From the NCBI GenBank assembly GCA_035634255.1, contig DASQDI010000074.1:1-60330 (forward strand): a DNA stretch of 60,330 nt, read 5' to 3'. The stretch comes from DATLMR01 sp035634255 (GTDB taxonomy: Bacteria > Acidobacteriota > Blastocatellia > UBA7656). The stretch's first letter is position 1. Every line of letters begins with the position of its first letter. The position numbers and the translations under genes are program-made. Shown here piece after piece: positions 25,681-33,806 of the stretch. Below the pieces are notes generated by a model that did not search any database, was not told the origin of the DNA, and saw only the letters and a program-made list of their open reading frames with translations.

Positions 25681-27069
25681 TCAACCCTTCTTCTCTTCCG
25701 AGCCTTTCTTCCTTCGCTGTTTTATTCGGATGGGGGTCGCGAAGAAATCAAACTCTTCGCGCAGGCGGTTGATGATGTACCGCTCGTAGGAGAAGTGCAG
25801 ACGCGCGCGCGGGCTGCGCGACGTGGTGAAGAGGACGAACGTCGGCGGGCGGGTCCCGGCCTGTGTCATGTAGAGGACGCGCATCGGGTGCCTCGACGAG
25901 GTGGTCGCGCGCGGCTGCTCAAGGTTCTTTTCGAAGAAGCGATTCAGCTCGGCCGTCGGTATCCGTTTCCTGCGCTCTTCGTACGCTCTCCGCGCCAGCT
26001 CCAGCAGCTTCGTCACCCTCTGCCCGCTCTTGGCGGAGATGAATATGATGGGCGCGTAATCGGCGAACTTCATCATGTCGCGTATGCGCTGCTCGTACTG
26101 GTTAGTGGTGTAGGTGTCTTTCTCCACCGCGTCCCACTTGTTGACGGCGATTATGAGGCTCGCGCCCGCTTCGTGGGCGTACCCGCCGATGGTGGCGTCG
26201 AGGGCGGTCGGCCCCTCGACCGCGTCGATCAGGAGGATGGCAACGTCGGCCTGCTCGAGGTGCCGGCGGGCCATGATGACCGAGATCTTTTCGGCCATCA
26301 GCTCGGTCTTCCCTTTGCGGCGTATCCCCGCCGTGTCGATTATCTGGAAAGGCGTCCCCTCGTATTCGATCAGGGTGTCCACCGCGTCGCGCGTGGTGCC
26401 GGGGATCGGGGAGACGATGACGCGCTCTTCGCCCGTGAGCCGGTTCACCAGAGAAGACTTCCCGACGTTGGGCCGCCCGACGATGCTGAGCCGGAGCACG
26501 GAGTCCTCCCGCTCCGTGACCTCGGACGCGGGCAGGAGGTCGAGCACCGCGTCGAGCATGTCCCCGACGCCGTTCCCGTGCTCGGCGGAGACGGGGAAGA
26601 CCTGGTCGAAGCCCCACCGCTCGAATTCCAGAGCGTCCGCTTCCAGCTTCGCGCTGTCGACCTTGTTGGCCGCGACGAAGACGGGCTTGCGCGTCGAGCG
26701 GGCCAGCCCCGCCAGCTCTTCGTCCAGGGGCGTGATGCCCGCGCGCGCGTCCACGACCAGCAGGATCAACGAAGCCTCTTCGAGCGCGGCGCGTGCCTGC
26801 CGAAGGATGTTGGATGGGATCAGCTCTCTGTCGTCGGGGATGATGCCCCCCGTATCGACCAGACGGAACTCGCGCCCGCTCCACTCCGCGCGACCGTAGA
26901 TGCGGTCGCGCGTTATGCCCGGCTCGTCGCCCACGATTGAGCGCCGCGTGCCCGTCAGCTTGTTGAAGAGGGTCGATTTGCCGACGTTCGGGCGGCCTAG
27001 AATTACGACGACGGGCGCGACGCCGCCGTCCGCGTCCTTCGGTTCCTCCTGGACTTCGATGTGCTCCAT
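25681..27069 (-). CDS. der: Ribosome-assembly GTPase Der (EngA)
   Basis: The start is placed at ATG 27069 (MEHIEVQEEP) after AGGAGCAAG, giving 462 residues. Two tandem GTPase domains are clear: the first with GRPNVGKSTLFNKLTG, DTGGII and NKVD; the second with GRPNVGKSSLVNRLTG, DTAGIRRKGK and NKWD. The C-terminal KH-like domain (about 370-455) includes PPTFVLFTTSRSPRARLHFSYERYIINRLREEFDF. Der is essential for 50S subunit maturation. The C-terminal tail is Lys-rich (IRIKQRRKKGSEEKKG). The gene is divergent from yraN with an 86-bp shared upstream region. Confidence 0.97.
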   Translation of the reverse strand: MEHIEVQEEPKDADGGVAPVVVILGRPNVGKSTLFNKLTGTRRSIVGDEPGITRDRIYGRAEWSGREFRLVDTGGIIPDDRELIPSNILRQARAALEEASLILLVVDARAGITPLDEELAGLARSTRKPVFVAANKVDSAKLEADALEFERWGFDQVFPVSAEHGNGVGDMLDAVLDLLPASEVTEREDSVLRLSIVGRPNVGKSSLVNRLTGEERVIVSPIPGTTRDAVDTLIEYEGTPFQIIDTAGIRRKGKTELMAEKISVIMARRHLEQADVAILLIDAVEGPTALDATIGGYAHEAGASLIIAVNKWDAVEKDTYTTNQYEQRIRDMMKFADYAPIIFISAKSGQRVTKLLELARRAYEERRKRIPTAELNRFFEKNLEQPRATTSSRHPMRVLYMTQAGTRPPTFVLFTTSRSPRARLHFSYERYIINRLREEFDFFATPIRIKQRRKKGSEEKKG

Positions 27070-27155
27070 AATCTTGCTCCTAGTCTTCAATGTATATTGC
27101 ACTCGGAGGCTTTTACAAGCGCGCGGCCCGAATATAAAATCTCGACGCAACCTCT

Positions 27156-27632
27156 ATGCCGGGTAAGCTGAAAAAGTTCTTCGCGGGAAGGCCGCCCTCG
27201 CGCGCGCGCCACCTGGCGCTCGGAGCGCGCGGGGAGCGCGCGGCGCTCGAATACCTGAAGGAGTTCGAAGGGTTCAACGTGGTCGCGACGAATTTCCGCG
27301 TGGCGCTGGGCCGCGGGCTGCGCGGAAAGAGGCTCACGGCGGAGATCGACATAATCGCCTACGACGGCGGGACGCTCGTCTTCGTCGAAGTCAAGACCCG
27401 GACCTCGGATGAGGTGGCCGCGCCCGAGCGCGCGGTCGACCTCCGGAAGCAGAGGCGGATCGCCCGCGCGGCCCACCGGTATCGGCACCTGATGCGGGTG
27501 TCGGGGGAGTCGTACCGCTACGATGTCGTGACCGTCATTCCGGGCGAGAGGGCGGACCGGATCGAGCTTCTGCGAAACTACTTCGACGACGGAGTCTTTC
27601 GAAAGGGCCGGTATTTCAAAGACCGATTCTGA
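27156..27632 (+). CDS. UPF0102 (YraN) nuclease-like protein
   Basis: A 158-residue soluble protein with the UPF0102 signature: ALGARGERAALEYLKEFEGF, then N-F-R, then AEIDIIAYDGGTLVFVEVKT. The E-I-D...E-V-K pattern is a PD-(D/E)xK nuclease core. It is slightly longer than usual because of an insert (GRGLRGKRL) before the EID motif. The family's role is not well defined; structural similarity suggests a Holliday-junction-resolvase-like fold. The gene is divergent from der and ends 118 bp ahead of the next start. Confidence 0.9.
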   Translation: MPGKLKKFFAGRPPSRARHLALGARGERAALEYLKEFEGFNVVATNFRVALGRGLRGKRLTAEIDIIAYDGGTLVFVEVKTRTSDEVAAPERAVDLRKQRRIARAAHRYRHLMRVSGESYRYDVVTVIPGERADRIELLRNYFDDGVFRKGRYFKDRF

Positions 27633-27750
27633 CTGCCCCGATTTGATTCAAGCTACCCATCCGCCCGCCCCATCTGCTAAACTCATGGCCAGGCACGTTT
27701 GTAAGCGCTCCAGCCCTGTTACTTGTTTTGCGAAGTATTTCGGAGGGATT

Positions 27751-28977
27751 ATGAAGTTGTTCATGCTAGCTCGGGTGTCAGTCGCGGCCCTTCTAGTCGC
27801 TCTGCTGGCCCTATCGTCCGCCGCCCCCGGATCGCTCGTAGCGGCCCAGAGCGGGCGGCAGCCGCCCAAGAAGAAGGTCGAGAAGAAGACCGAAGAGAAG
27901 AAGGCGAACGAGAGGCAGCCCGCCCCGGTCGAGGAAGAGGTGGAAGGCCCCCCCGTCCCCATCCTCCGCAGCGGCAAGGACGAGCCGCCGCTCAGGATCT
28001 CGACGCAGGTGGTCAACGTGGACACGACCGTCATCGACAAGAAGTCGGGGCGGCTGGTGCCCAACCTGACCCAGAAGAATTTCATCGTTTATGAGGACAA
28101 CGTCAAGCAGGACATCACGAACTTCCGCGCGGGCGAAGGCCCGATGACGGTCGTGCTCCTGCTCGACAACGGGTTTCAGAACAGGCGCTGGCAGGGGTGG
28201 TTCAACCCGACCTTCACGCAGGAGATATTTCAGTCGGCCGCCATCTTCACCCAGAGGTTCGTCAAGCCCGAGGACTACGTCTCCATCGTCACCTTCAGCC
28301 TGAAGCCGAAGGTGATCCAGGACTTCACCAGCGACACGAACAAATTGTATAACGCGATCCTGGCGGCCTATCGGGACACGCTCAATTTCAGCGAATCGAA
28401 TATCTACGACGCCTTATCTTTTACGCTGCTGGGCGGGAAAGCCATACAGCTTTACGACGAGAACTCCGGCCCGAGCGAGTACGTCGGCCTGCAGGAGGTC
28501 GAAGGCCACACGGCGGTCATCCTGATAACCATAGGCATCGACACCTTCAGCCGCATCACCTACGACAAAGCTCTGAAGATAGCGTCGGGCGCGGGCGTGC
28601 CCATCTTCACGGTCGGCGTGGGCAACCTCTTCTTCAAGAAGTACGAGCACAGGATGGAGGCCACCGACCGGCTCACTTTCCTTCAGGCGCAGAACTCGCT
28701 GAACGCTTTCGCTCAGAGGACCGGCGGGGCCTTCTTCCCGATGACCTTCGAGAGCGAGCTCCCGACGATCATGAACAGCATCCAGACCCTCCTTCGTAAC
28801 CAGTACAGCCTGGGCTACGACCCGAGCAACACGCGCCGCGAGGGCAAAGAGCGGAAGATAAAAGTGGAGGTCGATATCGACGGGGACGGCCAGCCGGACA
28901 ACAAGCGCCTCGAGGTCCGCCACCGCCAGCGTTACATAGAGCCGGACGACACCCCCAAGAAAGACAATAAGAAGTAA
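27751..28977 (+). CDS. Secreted VWFA-related acidobacterial protein
   Basis: A 408-residue protein. The start is ATG 27751 after CGGAGGG. A signal peptide (MKLFMLARVSVAALLVALLA) is followed by a Lys/Glu/Pro-rich linker (about 32-65). The rest matches the VWFA-related domain family characteristic of Acidobacteria: LRISTQVVNVDTTVIDKKSG, LTQKNFIVYEDNVKQDITNF, VVLLLDNGFQ, YVSIVTFSLKPKVIQDFT, HTAVILITIGIDTFS, and the terminal QYSLGYDPSN...GKERKIKVEV. The metal-site motif normally DxSxS reads DNGFQ, so canonical MIDAS metal binding is doubtful. Its function is unknown; it is probably a secreted adhesion or scaffold protein. The family is the main lineage marker in this window. Confidence 0.92.
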   Translation: MKLFMLARVSVAALLVALLALSSAAPGSLVAAQSGRQPPKKKVEKKTEEKKANERQPAPVEEEVEGPPVPILRSGKDEPPLRISTQVVNVDTTVIDKKSGRLVPNLTQKNFIVYEDNVKQDITNFRAGEGPMTVVLLLDNGFQNRRWQGWFNPTFTQEIFQSAAIFTQRFVKPEDYVSIVTFSLKPKVIQDFTSDTNKLYNAILAAYRDTLNFSESNIYDALSFTLLGGKAIQLYDENSGPSEYVGLQEVEGHTAVILITIGIDTFSRITYDKALKIASGAGVPIFTVGVGNLFFKKYEHRMEATDRLTFLQAQNSLNAFAQRTGGAFFPMTFESELPTIMNSIQTLLRNQYSLGYDPSNTRREGKERKIKVEVDIDGDGQPDNKRLEVRHRQRYIEPDDTPKKDNKK

Positions 28978-29075
28978 GAGCCGGGAGAGGGAAGAGAAGA
29001 TGAGGCGGGCGCGCAATCGAAGGCCGCGCGCGGGCGCTCGCGGCGGATTGCCCGCAGAGACTCTGATGCTAAGCA

Positions 29076-29855
29076 ATGGTTGAACGAGAAAGCTCAGGAA
29101 CGGATGCGCCTGCCCCGGCGGGCGCGGACCTCGAAACAATCTTCGTAAAGGCCCTGAACGCGGTCATAAAAAAAGAGCCGAAGCCCGCCGTGGAGGCCCG
29201 CTTTTATCCTTACGCGGGGCTCTCTTCGACCATCAGGCTCCGACGGGGCCGCGTCTACGCCCGCGTATCGGACATACTCGCCCACTCGCCGGAAGAAGTC
29301 CTGCGCGCGCTCGCCGGCATACTCGTCGCGAAGCTGTACCGCCTGAAGGCGTCGAAAGAAGACGAGCGCGTTTACCGCGAATACACCGCGCGGCCCTCGG
29401 TCCTCTCGGCGTCGGAGTCCGCGCGGCGGCAGCGCGGCTACAAGATGATCTCGTCCCCGCGCGGCAGGGTCTACGACCTCGAAAATATATTCGAGGATTT
29501 GAACGCGCGGTATTTCGCGGGCGGGCTAGAGAAGCCTCTGCTCTCGTGGAGCCAGCGGAGGACGGGCCGCGTGCTCGGCCACCACGACCACGTGCACGGG
29601 GCGATCATCATCAGCCGCACCCTCGACAGCGAGCGCATCCCCCTGCTGGCCGTCGAGTACGTGCTCTATCACGAAATGCTCCACGTCAAGCACCCTCCGA
29701 GGGCCGCGAGCGGGCGGACGGTCTACCACAGCCGGCAGTTCCGCGTCGACGAGCGCAGGTTCGAGCGCTTCGACGAAGCGCTCAAAATATTGGAACAGAT
29801 AGCCTTACCGAGGAAGCGCCGCCGCCGCGCCGTCAAGCCCGCGCGCCGGGGCTAG
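29076..29855 (+). CDS. SprT-like zinc metalloprotein
   Basis: A 259-residue cytoplasmic protein. The C-terminal half is an SprT-like domain: LENIFEDLNARYFAGGL, LSWSQRRTGRVLGHHDHVHG, IIISRTLDSERIPLLAVEYV, and the zinc/catalytic motif HEMLH (in LYHEMLHVKHPP), followed by HSRQFRVDERRFERFDEA. SprT/Spartan proteins share the HExxH zincin fold; eukaryotic Spartan degrades DNA-protein crosslinks. The basic tail RKRRRRAVKPARRG could bind nucleic acid. The N-terminal half (about 1-125) contains a weakly conserved helical region. The gene stands alone and is followed by the two candidate structured RNAs. Confidence 0.85.
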   Translation: MVERESSGTDAPAPAGADLETIFVKALNAVIKKEPKPAVEARFYPYAGLSSTIRLRRGRVYARVSDILAHSPEEVLRALAGILVAKLYRLKASKEDERVYREYTARPSVLSASESARRQRGYKMISSPRGRVYDLENIFEDLNARYFAGGLEKPLLSWSQRRTGRVLGHHDHVHGAIIISRTLDSERIPLLAVEYVLYHEMLHVKHPPRAASGRTVYHSRQFRVDERRFERFDEALKILEQIALPRKRRRRAVKPARRG

Positions 29856-29903
29856 TCCTTTTGAAAGCTCATGGAACAAATCTCCCGACGCTGCGTTAAA
29901 AAA

Positions 29904-30053
29904 TACTGAGCGAAGGATTCTGATAAGGTAGGGAGACTGCTAGAACTGGATGTCAGGGTTGACCATCCCTTCCACCAAGATCAGGTCCTGAGTTTAGAAC
30001 AGAAAATCCTTCTCCTTAGGGTGGGGCGCTTACCGAAGCGCCCCATTTTATTT
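29904..30053 (+). ncRNA. Candidate structured RNA 1 (unknown class)
   Basis: A ~115-nt region closed by a long helix. CTGAG (29906-29910) pairs with CTTAG (30015-30019), GAAGGATT (29912-29919) with AATCCTTC (30005-30012), and CTG (29920-29922) with CAG (30000-30002). Inside, GGATGTCA/TGACCATCC forms a hairpin near 29948-29968, and CTA-AACT pairs with AGTTTAG. A strong terminator follows directly (30022-30053). No open frame with a ribosome-binding site is present. It does not match SRP, 6S, tmRNA or RNase P landmarks that I know. The next plus-strand gene is 5 kb away, so it is not a leader. Confidence 0.45.
30022..30053 (+). terminator. Rho-independent terminator of structured RNA 1
   Basis: A perfect stem TGGGGCGCTT/AAGCGCCCCA with loop ACCG is followed by TTTTATTT. 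Confidence 0.88.
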
Positions 30054-30132
30054 CCCGCCGCTTTTCCGCAATCAATCCGGGGCGAAGAAGAACTTTTTGA
30101 AACCGACATAATCCAGTTGCGTTATTAGCCAT

Positions 30133-30276
30133 GTGAGTGAATCAGCAGGCCGCGATATTTAAATGCGCCTGAATACGTGGTCCTGCTGAGTGTTGTCGCT
30201 TTGGGGTAAATCCTCCTCCATTACTCACCGGGCACCGTCATCCGAAATAACCCGGATTCGGTGCCCGCTCTTTTTT
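30133..30276 (+). ncRNA. Candidate structured RNA 2 (unknown class)
   Basis: A closing helix GTGAGTGA (30133-30140) pairs with TTACTCAC (30221-30228, one G-U). Inside it TCAGCAGG (30142-30149) pairs with CCTGCTGA (30182-30189), enclosing an A/T-rich loop region. The closing helix abuts a terminator (30229-30276) without a gap. No coding frame is apparent. The transcript would end 16 bp before the convergent permease stop codon, so it cannot be a leader of a plus-strand gene. It is unlike RNA 1 in sequence. Confidence 0.45.
30229..30276 (+). terminator. Rho-independent terminator of structured RNA 2
   Basis: A stem CGGGCACCG/CGGTGCCCG extended inward by ATCCG/CGGAT is followed by CTCTTTTTT. 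Confidence 0.88.
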
Positions 30277-30292
30277 GCCCGGCCCCGCTCGA

Positions 30293-31411
30293 TCAGGCCA
30301 GCTTCCTGCGAAACCTGAGCGCGCTCAGAACCAACAGCGCCAGCCCCATCCCGCTCAGGGTTATTACTTCCGGCATGAGGTCGGCGAGGTTCGCGCCGCG
30401 GAGCACTATGCCGCGGATGATCTCCATGAAGTGCGTGGCGGGGATCAGGAACCCCGCGGCACGCATCAAAGGGGGCATGGAATCTCTCGGAAACATGAAG
30501 CCGGAGAGCAGCACCGAAGGGAGCATGATGAGAAAGGCGAGCTGGAATGCCTGGATTTGATTCTGCGCCTTGGTCGAGATCAGCAGCCCGATGGCCAGGG
30601 CCGTGAACAGAAAGATTACCGACAGGCAGAGCAGCAGGATGACCGACCCGTTTATCGGCACGTCAAAGACCAGGCGCATCACCGCAAGCACCGTGCAGGT
30701 CTCGAAGAATCCGATCAGCCCGTAGGGCACGAGTTTGCCCAGCATGAGGCCGAAGGGCCGGACGGGAGTCACGAGTAACTGTTCAAGAGTCCCCCGCTCG
30801 CGCTCGCGCACGACGGAGAAGGCGGTGAGCAGGGTGGTGATGATCTGCAAAATTATGGCCACCAGTCCGGGCACCATGAAGTTCGCTGACCGCGAATCGG
30901 GATTGAAAAGCATCTTCGGGCGGACCTCGATGGGGAACCCTCCCGCGCCCGCCTGCGGCGACCCCACCAGTCTCTCAAGAGATTTCGTCAGCCCCACGGA
31001 GGTCGACACGTTGAGGCTCTGGCTCGCGATGCTTGAGTCGGAGCCGTCGATGAGGACGAGGACCGACGCCTGGCGGTTCGTGGCCAACCGGTCCGAGTAA
31101 TCCGGCGGTATCTTTACCCCCACCTTGACGCTCCCCGAAACTATGGCCCGGTTCAACTCCTCGTCCGAGCCCACGTGTTCGGCGACGAGAAAATAGTCCG
31201 TGTTCTCGAAGGCGGCGATCAGCTCGCGCGAGTCGCGGCCGGGGTCGAGATTGTAAACGGCCATCTTTATGTTGCGCACGTCCGTATTGATCGCGTAGCC
31301 GAAGATCACCAGCTGGAGCATCGGGACCAGCAGCATCAGGGCGAGCGAGAGCGGGTCGCGGCTTATCTGAATCAGCTCTTTATAAAAAATCGACTGAAAC
31401 CCCTTAAACAT
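30293..31411 (-). CDS. ABC-2 type exporter permease
   Basis: A 372-residue membrane protein of the YhhJ/YbhR class. It starts IFYKELIQISRDPLSLALML, with one N-terminal helix (LMLLVPMLQLVIFGYAI). A large extracytoplasmic domain (about 45-170) follows, then five C-terminal helices in the usual ABC-2 order (LVAIILQIITTLLTAFSVV, SVILLLCLSVIFLFTALAIG, and others). The cytoplasmic coupling motif RERERGTLEQLLVTPVRPF is conserved. It works with the ATPase encoded immediately upstream (6-bp gap) and the HlyD protein to export an unknown substrate, typically drugs or lipophilic compounds. It is the last gene of the three-gene operon. Confidence 0.93.
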   Translation of the reverse strand: MFKGFQSIFYKELIQISRDPLSLALMLLVPMLQLVIFGYAINTDVRNIKMAVYNLDPGRDSRELIAAFENTDYFLVAEHVGSDEELNRAIVSGSVKVGVKIPPDYSDRLATNRQASVLVLIDGSDSSIASQSLNVSTSVGLTKSLERLVGSPQAGAGGFPIEVRPKMLFNPDSRSANFMVPGLVAIILQIITTLLTAFSVVRERERGTLEQLLVTPVRPFGLMLGKLVPYGLIGFFETCTVLAVMRLVFDVPINGSVILLLCLSVIFLFTALAIGLLISTKAQNQIQAFQLAFLIMLPSVLLSGFMFPRDSMPPLMRAAGFLIPATHFMEIIRGIVLRGANLADLMPEVITLSGMGLALLVLSALRFRRKLA

Positions 31412-31417
31412 CGCCCC

Positions 31418-32392
31418 TCACTTGAGAACCGTGCGGCCCGTGTCTTTACTTCGGCCGTTCTCCGCGTTGATTTTCGTGAGCGTCACGAACACGTCTTCCA
31501 GAGAAGGCCGCGCGGGAGTCACCTCGGCCCCATTGATGCCGACCCGGTCGAGGCTCTCCCTTATCCGCTCCAGAGGCACGTCGGAATCCATCAGCAGGTG
31601 TATGGACTGGCCGAAGATCGTCGCGTCGATCACGTACCCCTGCCGCTTCAGCTCGGCCAGCGCGACGGTCGTGTTGGGGCAGCTCACTTCGGCCCATCTC
31701 GCGTCGGCGGGGGTGATCTCGGGGAGGTTCTTGAGGTCGTCCGGCTCGCCGCAGGTGATGAGCCGGGAATTGTAGATGTAGCCCACGCGCGCGCACCGCT
31801 CGGCCTCGTCCATGTAGTGCGTCGTCACGAAGAGCGTGATGCCGGAGCCCGACAGCTCGAAGAACAGGTCCCAGAGCTCGCGGCGGGCCACGGGGTCGAT
31901 CCCCGCCGTCGGCTCGTCAAGAAAAAGGATTCGGGGCTCGTGAACCAGAGCGCACGCGAGCGCGAGCCTCTGCTTCCACCCGCCCGAAAGAGCGCCCGCG
32001 CGCCGGTCCCTGAAATGGCCGATGTGGGTCAGCTCGATCACGGCCTCGCGCCGTTCGCGCAACCGGTCGCCTTTCAGCCCGTAAACGTGCGCGTAAAAAT
32101 TGATGTTCTCCCAGACGGTCAGGTCCTGGTAGAGGCTGAACTGCTGAGACATGTAGCCGATGTTCTGGCGAATGTCATCGATCCGGTTTTTGATGCTGAA
32201 GCCCGCGACGCTCGCCGTGCCTGAAGTCGGGGCGATCAGCCCGCAGAGCATCCTGATTAGCGTAGACTTGCCGGCGCCGTTCGGCCCCAGGAAACCGAAA
32301 ATCTCCCCCTGCCTGACCGAAAAGCTCACCGAATCGACGGCCGTGAAAGCGCCGAACTTTCTGGTCAACCCATCTATTTCGATTGCGGCCAT
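31418..32392 (-). CDS. ABC exporter ATP-binding protein
   Basis: A 324-residue ABC ATPase. Walker A is GPNGAGKSTLI near 37, the Q-loop lies in MSQQFSLYQDLTVWEN, the signature is LSGGWKQRLALA, Walker B is ILFLDEPTAGID, and the switch His is in VTTHYMDEAERC. The C-terminal 80 residues form the DrrA-like extension (VALAELKRQGYVIDATIFGQ, LEDVFVTLTKIN). It drives the permease encoded downstream. It sits 2 bp after the HlyD-family gene, so the three genes form one tight operon. Confidence 0.95.
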   Translation of the reverse strand: MAAIEIDGLTRKFGAFTAVDSVSFSVRQGEIFGFLGPNGAGKSTLIRMLCGLIAPTSGTASVAGFSIKNRIDDIRQNIGYMSQQFSLYQDLTVWENINFYAHVYGLKGDRLRERREAVIELTHIGHFRDRRAGALSGGWKQRLALACALVHEPRILFLDEPTAGIDPVARRELWDLFFELSGSGITLFVTTHYMDEAERCARVGYIYNSRLITCGEPDDLKNLPEITPADARWAEVSCPNTTVALAELKRQGYVIDATIFGQSIHLLMDSDVPLERIRESLDRVGINGAEVTPARPSLEDVFVTLTKINAENGRSKDTGRTVLK

Positions 32393-32394
32393 AG

Positions 32395-33552
32395 TCAGTC
32401 TTCGGTCTTCGGGATCACCACGTCCGCGGCCATGCCCGCGCGCAGCTTGTGCGCGCCGTCTTCGAGCCTGACGCGCACGCCGAAGACCTGATGCGTGCGC
32501 TCTTCTCGGGTCTGCACGTTGCGCGGGGTGAACTCGCCCCGGCTTGCTATCTGCTCCACCCGCCCGCGGAAAGTCTCGTTAGAGAACGTGTCCACGGAGG
32601 CCGTGACCTCTTTGCCGAGCCGCACGTGCCCGAGTTCCGGCTCTGGCACGTAGACCCGCACCCAGAGGCGGCCGGTTTCGACGAGCGTGGCGACCGGGGC
32701 GTTCGCGTTAATCAGGTCTCCGGGCCGGACTTCGAGCACTTCCACGAAGGCGTCGGCCGGGGCCGTCACCTCAAGCTCGGCGATCTGAGTCTCCACCGCC
32801 TGAAGCGCGGCCCGCGCCCTTTCGAGCTGAGACTGCGCCGCCGCGATGTCTTCCTTCCGCGCGCCCTCTTCGACGAGCCTCTGGCGCGCCGCCGCCTGCC
32901 TGTACTGCCGCTCGGCGCGTTCAATCTCTTCGCGCCGCGTCCCCGACTCCAGCAGGTCGAGCCTCTGGCGCGCCGCCTCACTGCGCGCCCGCGCGCGGTC
33001 GAAGTTGCCTTTGGCGTTGTCGTAATCCTGCCGCGACGCCACCCCGCCGCGCGCAAGCTCTTCGAGCCTAGCCAGGTTAAGCTTGGCGACTTCGTAATCC
33101 GCCTGAGTCGCCTGCAACTCCGCGCGCGCGGCCTCGGTCTCCTGCGGGCGCGGGCCGTTGCGAGCGAGCTCCAGAGTTATCCGCGCGGCCTCGGCCTCGG
33201 CCCTCGCTTCGGCCACCTCTTCGGGTCTGGAGAGGCTTTGCATCTTTTGAAGATTGGCTTCCGCCGCCGCGACCGCCGCGACCGCGTCCTGTCGCCTCGG
33301 TTCAAGGTCGCGGCCCTCGAATCTTATGAGCGGCTCCCCCTGCCTGATCGCCTGACCCTCTTTGACGAGCACTGATGCTACGCGGCCCCCCACCTTCGAG
33401 CCGACGTGAATCTCGTCGGCCTCCACCGTGCCCGAAAGCACGAGCCTGTCGGCGGGCTCGCGCCCCCTGATGTAGTTCCAGGCCGCCGCGGCCGAAATGA
33501 GCAGAGCTATCGCCAGTATAATTAAGATCGTCTTGCTGAACCTGACTCTCAT
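32395..33552 (-). CDS. HlyD/YbhG-type periplasmic adaptor
   Basis: A 385-residue membrane-fusion protein. An N-terminal signal anchor (TILIILAIALLISAAAAWNY) is followed by a biotinyl-lipoyl half-motif (GTVEADEIHVGSKVGGRVAS, VKEGQAIRQGEPLIRFEG). A very long coiled-coil hairpin (about 85-250, Ala/Glu/Arg-rich) follows, then the second lipoyl half (ELEVTAPADAFVEVLEVRPG) and a beta-barrel domain. Such adaptors bridge an inner-membrane ABC exporter to an outer-membrane channel. The outer-membrane channel (TolC-like) is not encoded here. It is the first gene of the exporter operon. Confidence 0.93.
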   Translation of the reverse strand: MRVRFSKTILIILAIALLISAAAAWNYIRGREPADRLVLSGTVEADEIHVGSKVGGRVASVLVKEGQAIRQGEPLIRFEGRDLEPRRQDAVAAVAAAEANLQKMQSLSRPEEVAEARAEAEAARITLELARNGPRPQETEAARAELQATQADYEVAKLNLARLEELARGGVASRQDYDNAKGNFDRARARSEAARQRLDLLESGTRREEIERAERQYRQAAARQRLVEEGARKEDIAAAQSQLERARAALQAVETQIAELEVTAPADAFVEVLEVRPGDLINANAPVATLVETGRLWVRVYVPEPELGHVRLGKEVTASVDTFSNETFRGRVEQIASRGEFTPRNVQTREERTHQVFGVRVRLEDGAHKLRAGMAADVVIPKTED

Positions 33553-33737
33553 CTCTTCACCTGCGCTCGTCCTCCGGCGCCGTGTCTCTTTTCACCCGAA
33601 CTCTTCGGGGCTTTTTCGACGCGCGTGAGGGGCATCCGCGCCGCCGATAAACAGGTCGATACTATATTCGGGAGAGGGCCCGCGCAAGTTCGCAAGCGGG
33701 GCCGAAGCAGGTCGGATAGGTGTGAGCTCAGGTGATC

Positions 33738-33779
33738 GGAGGTCCGGGCGCGGGGCTGAAAACGTAAGCCCGAACCTCC
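33738..33779. repeat. Inverted repeat sharing the GGTTCGGGC core
   Basis: GGAGGTCCGGGC (33738-33749) pairs with GCCCGAACCTCC (33768-33779) with one C-A mismatch. It lies in the 254-bp gap between the convergent-free ends of the exporter operon start and the hemerythrin gene stop. Its core resembles the palindrome at 22369-22413. Confidence 0.55.
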
Positions 33780-33806
33780 CTTCTCGCGAGTGATCCCGGT
33801 GCAGGG

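Noticed and set aside
29904..30053. Match to SRP RNA, 6S RNA or tmRNA
   Set aside because: The SRP GGAA tetraloop with AGCAG, the 6S central bubble pattern and the tmRNA tag frame are absent; lengths do not fit.
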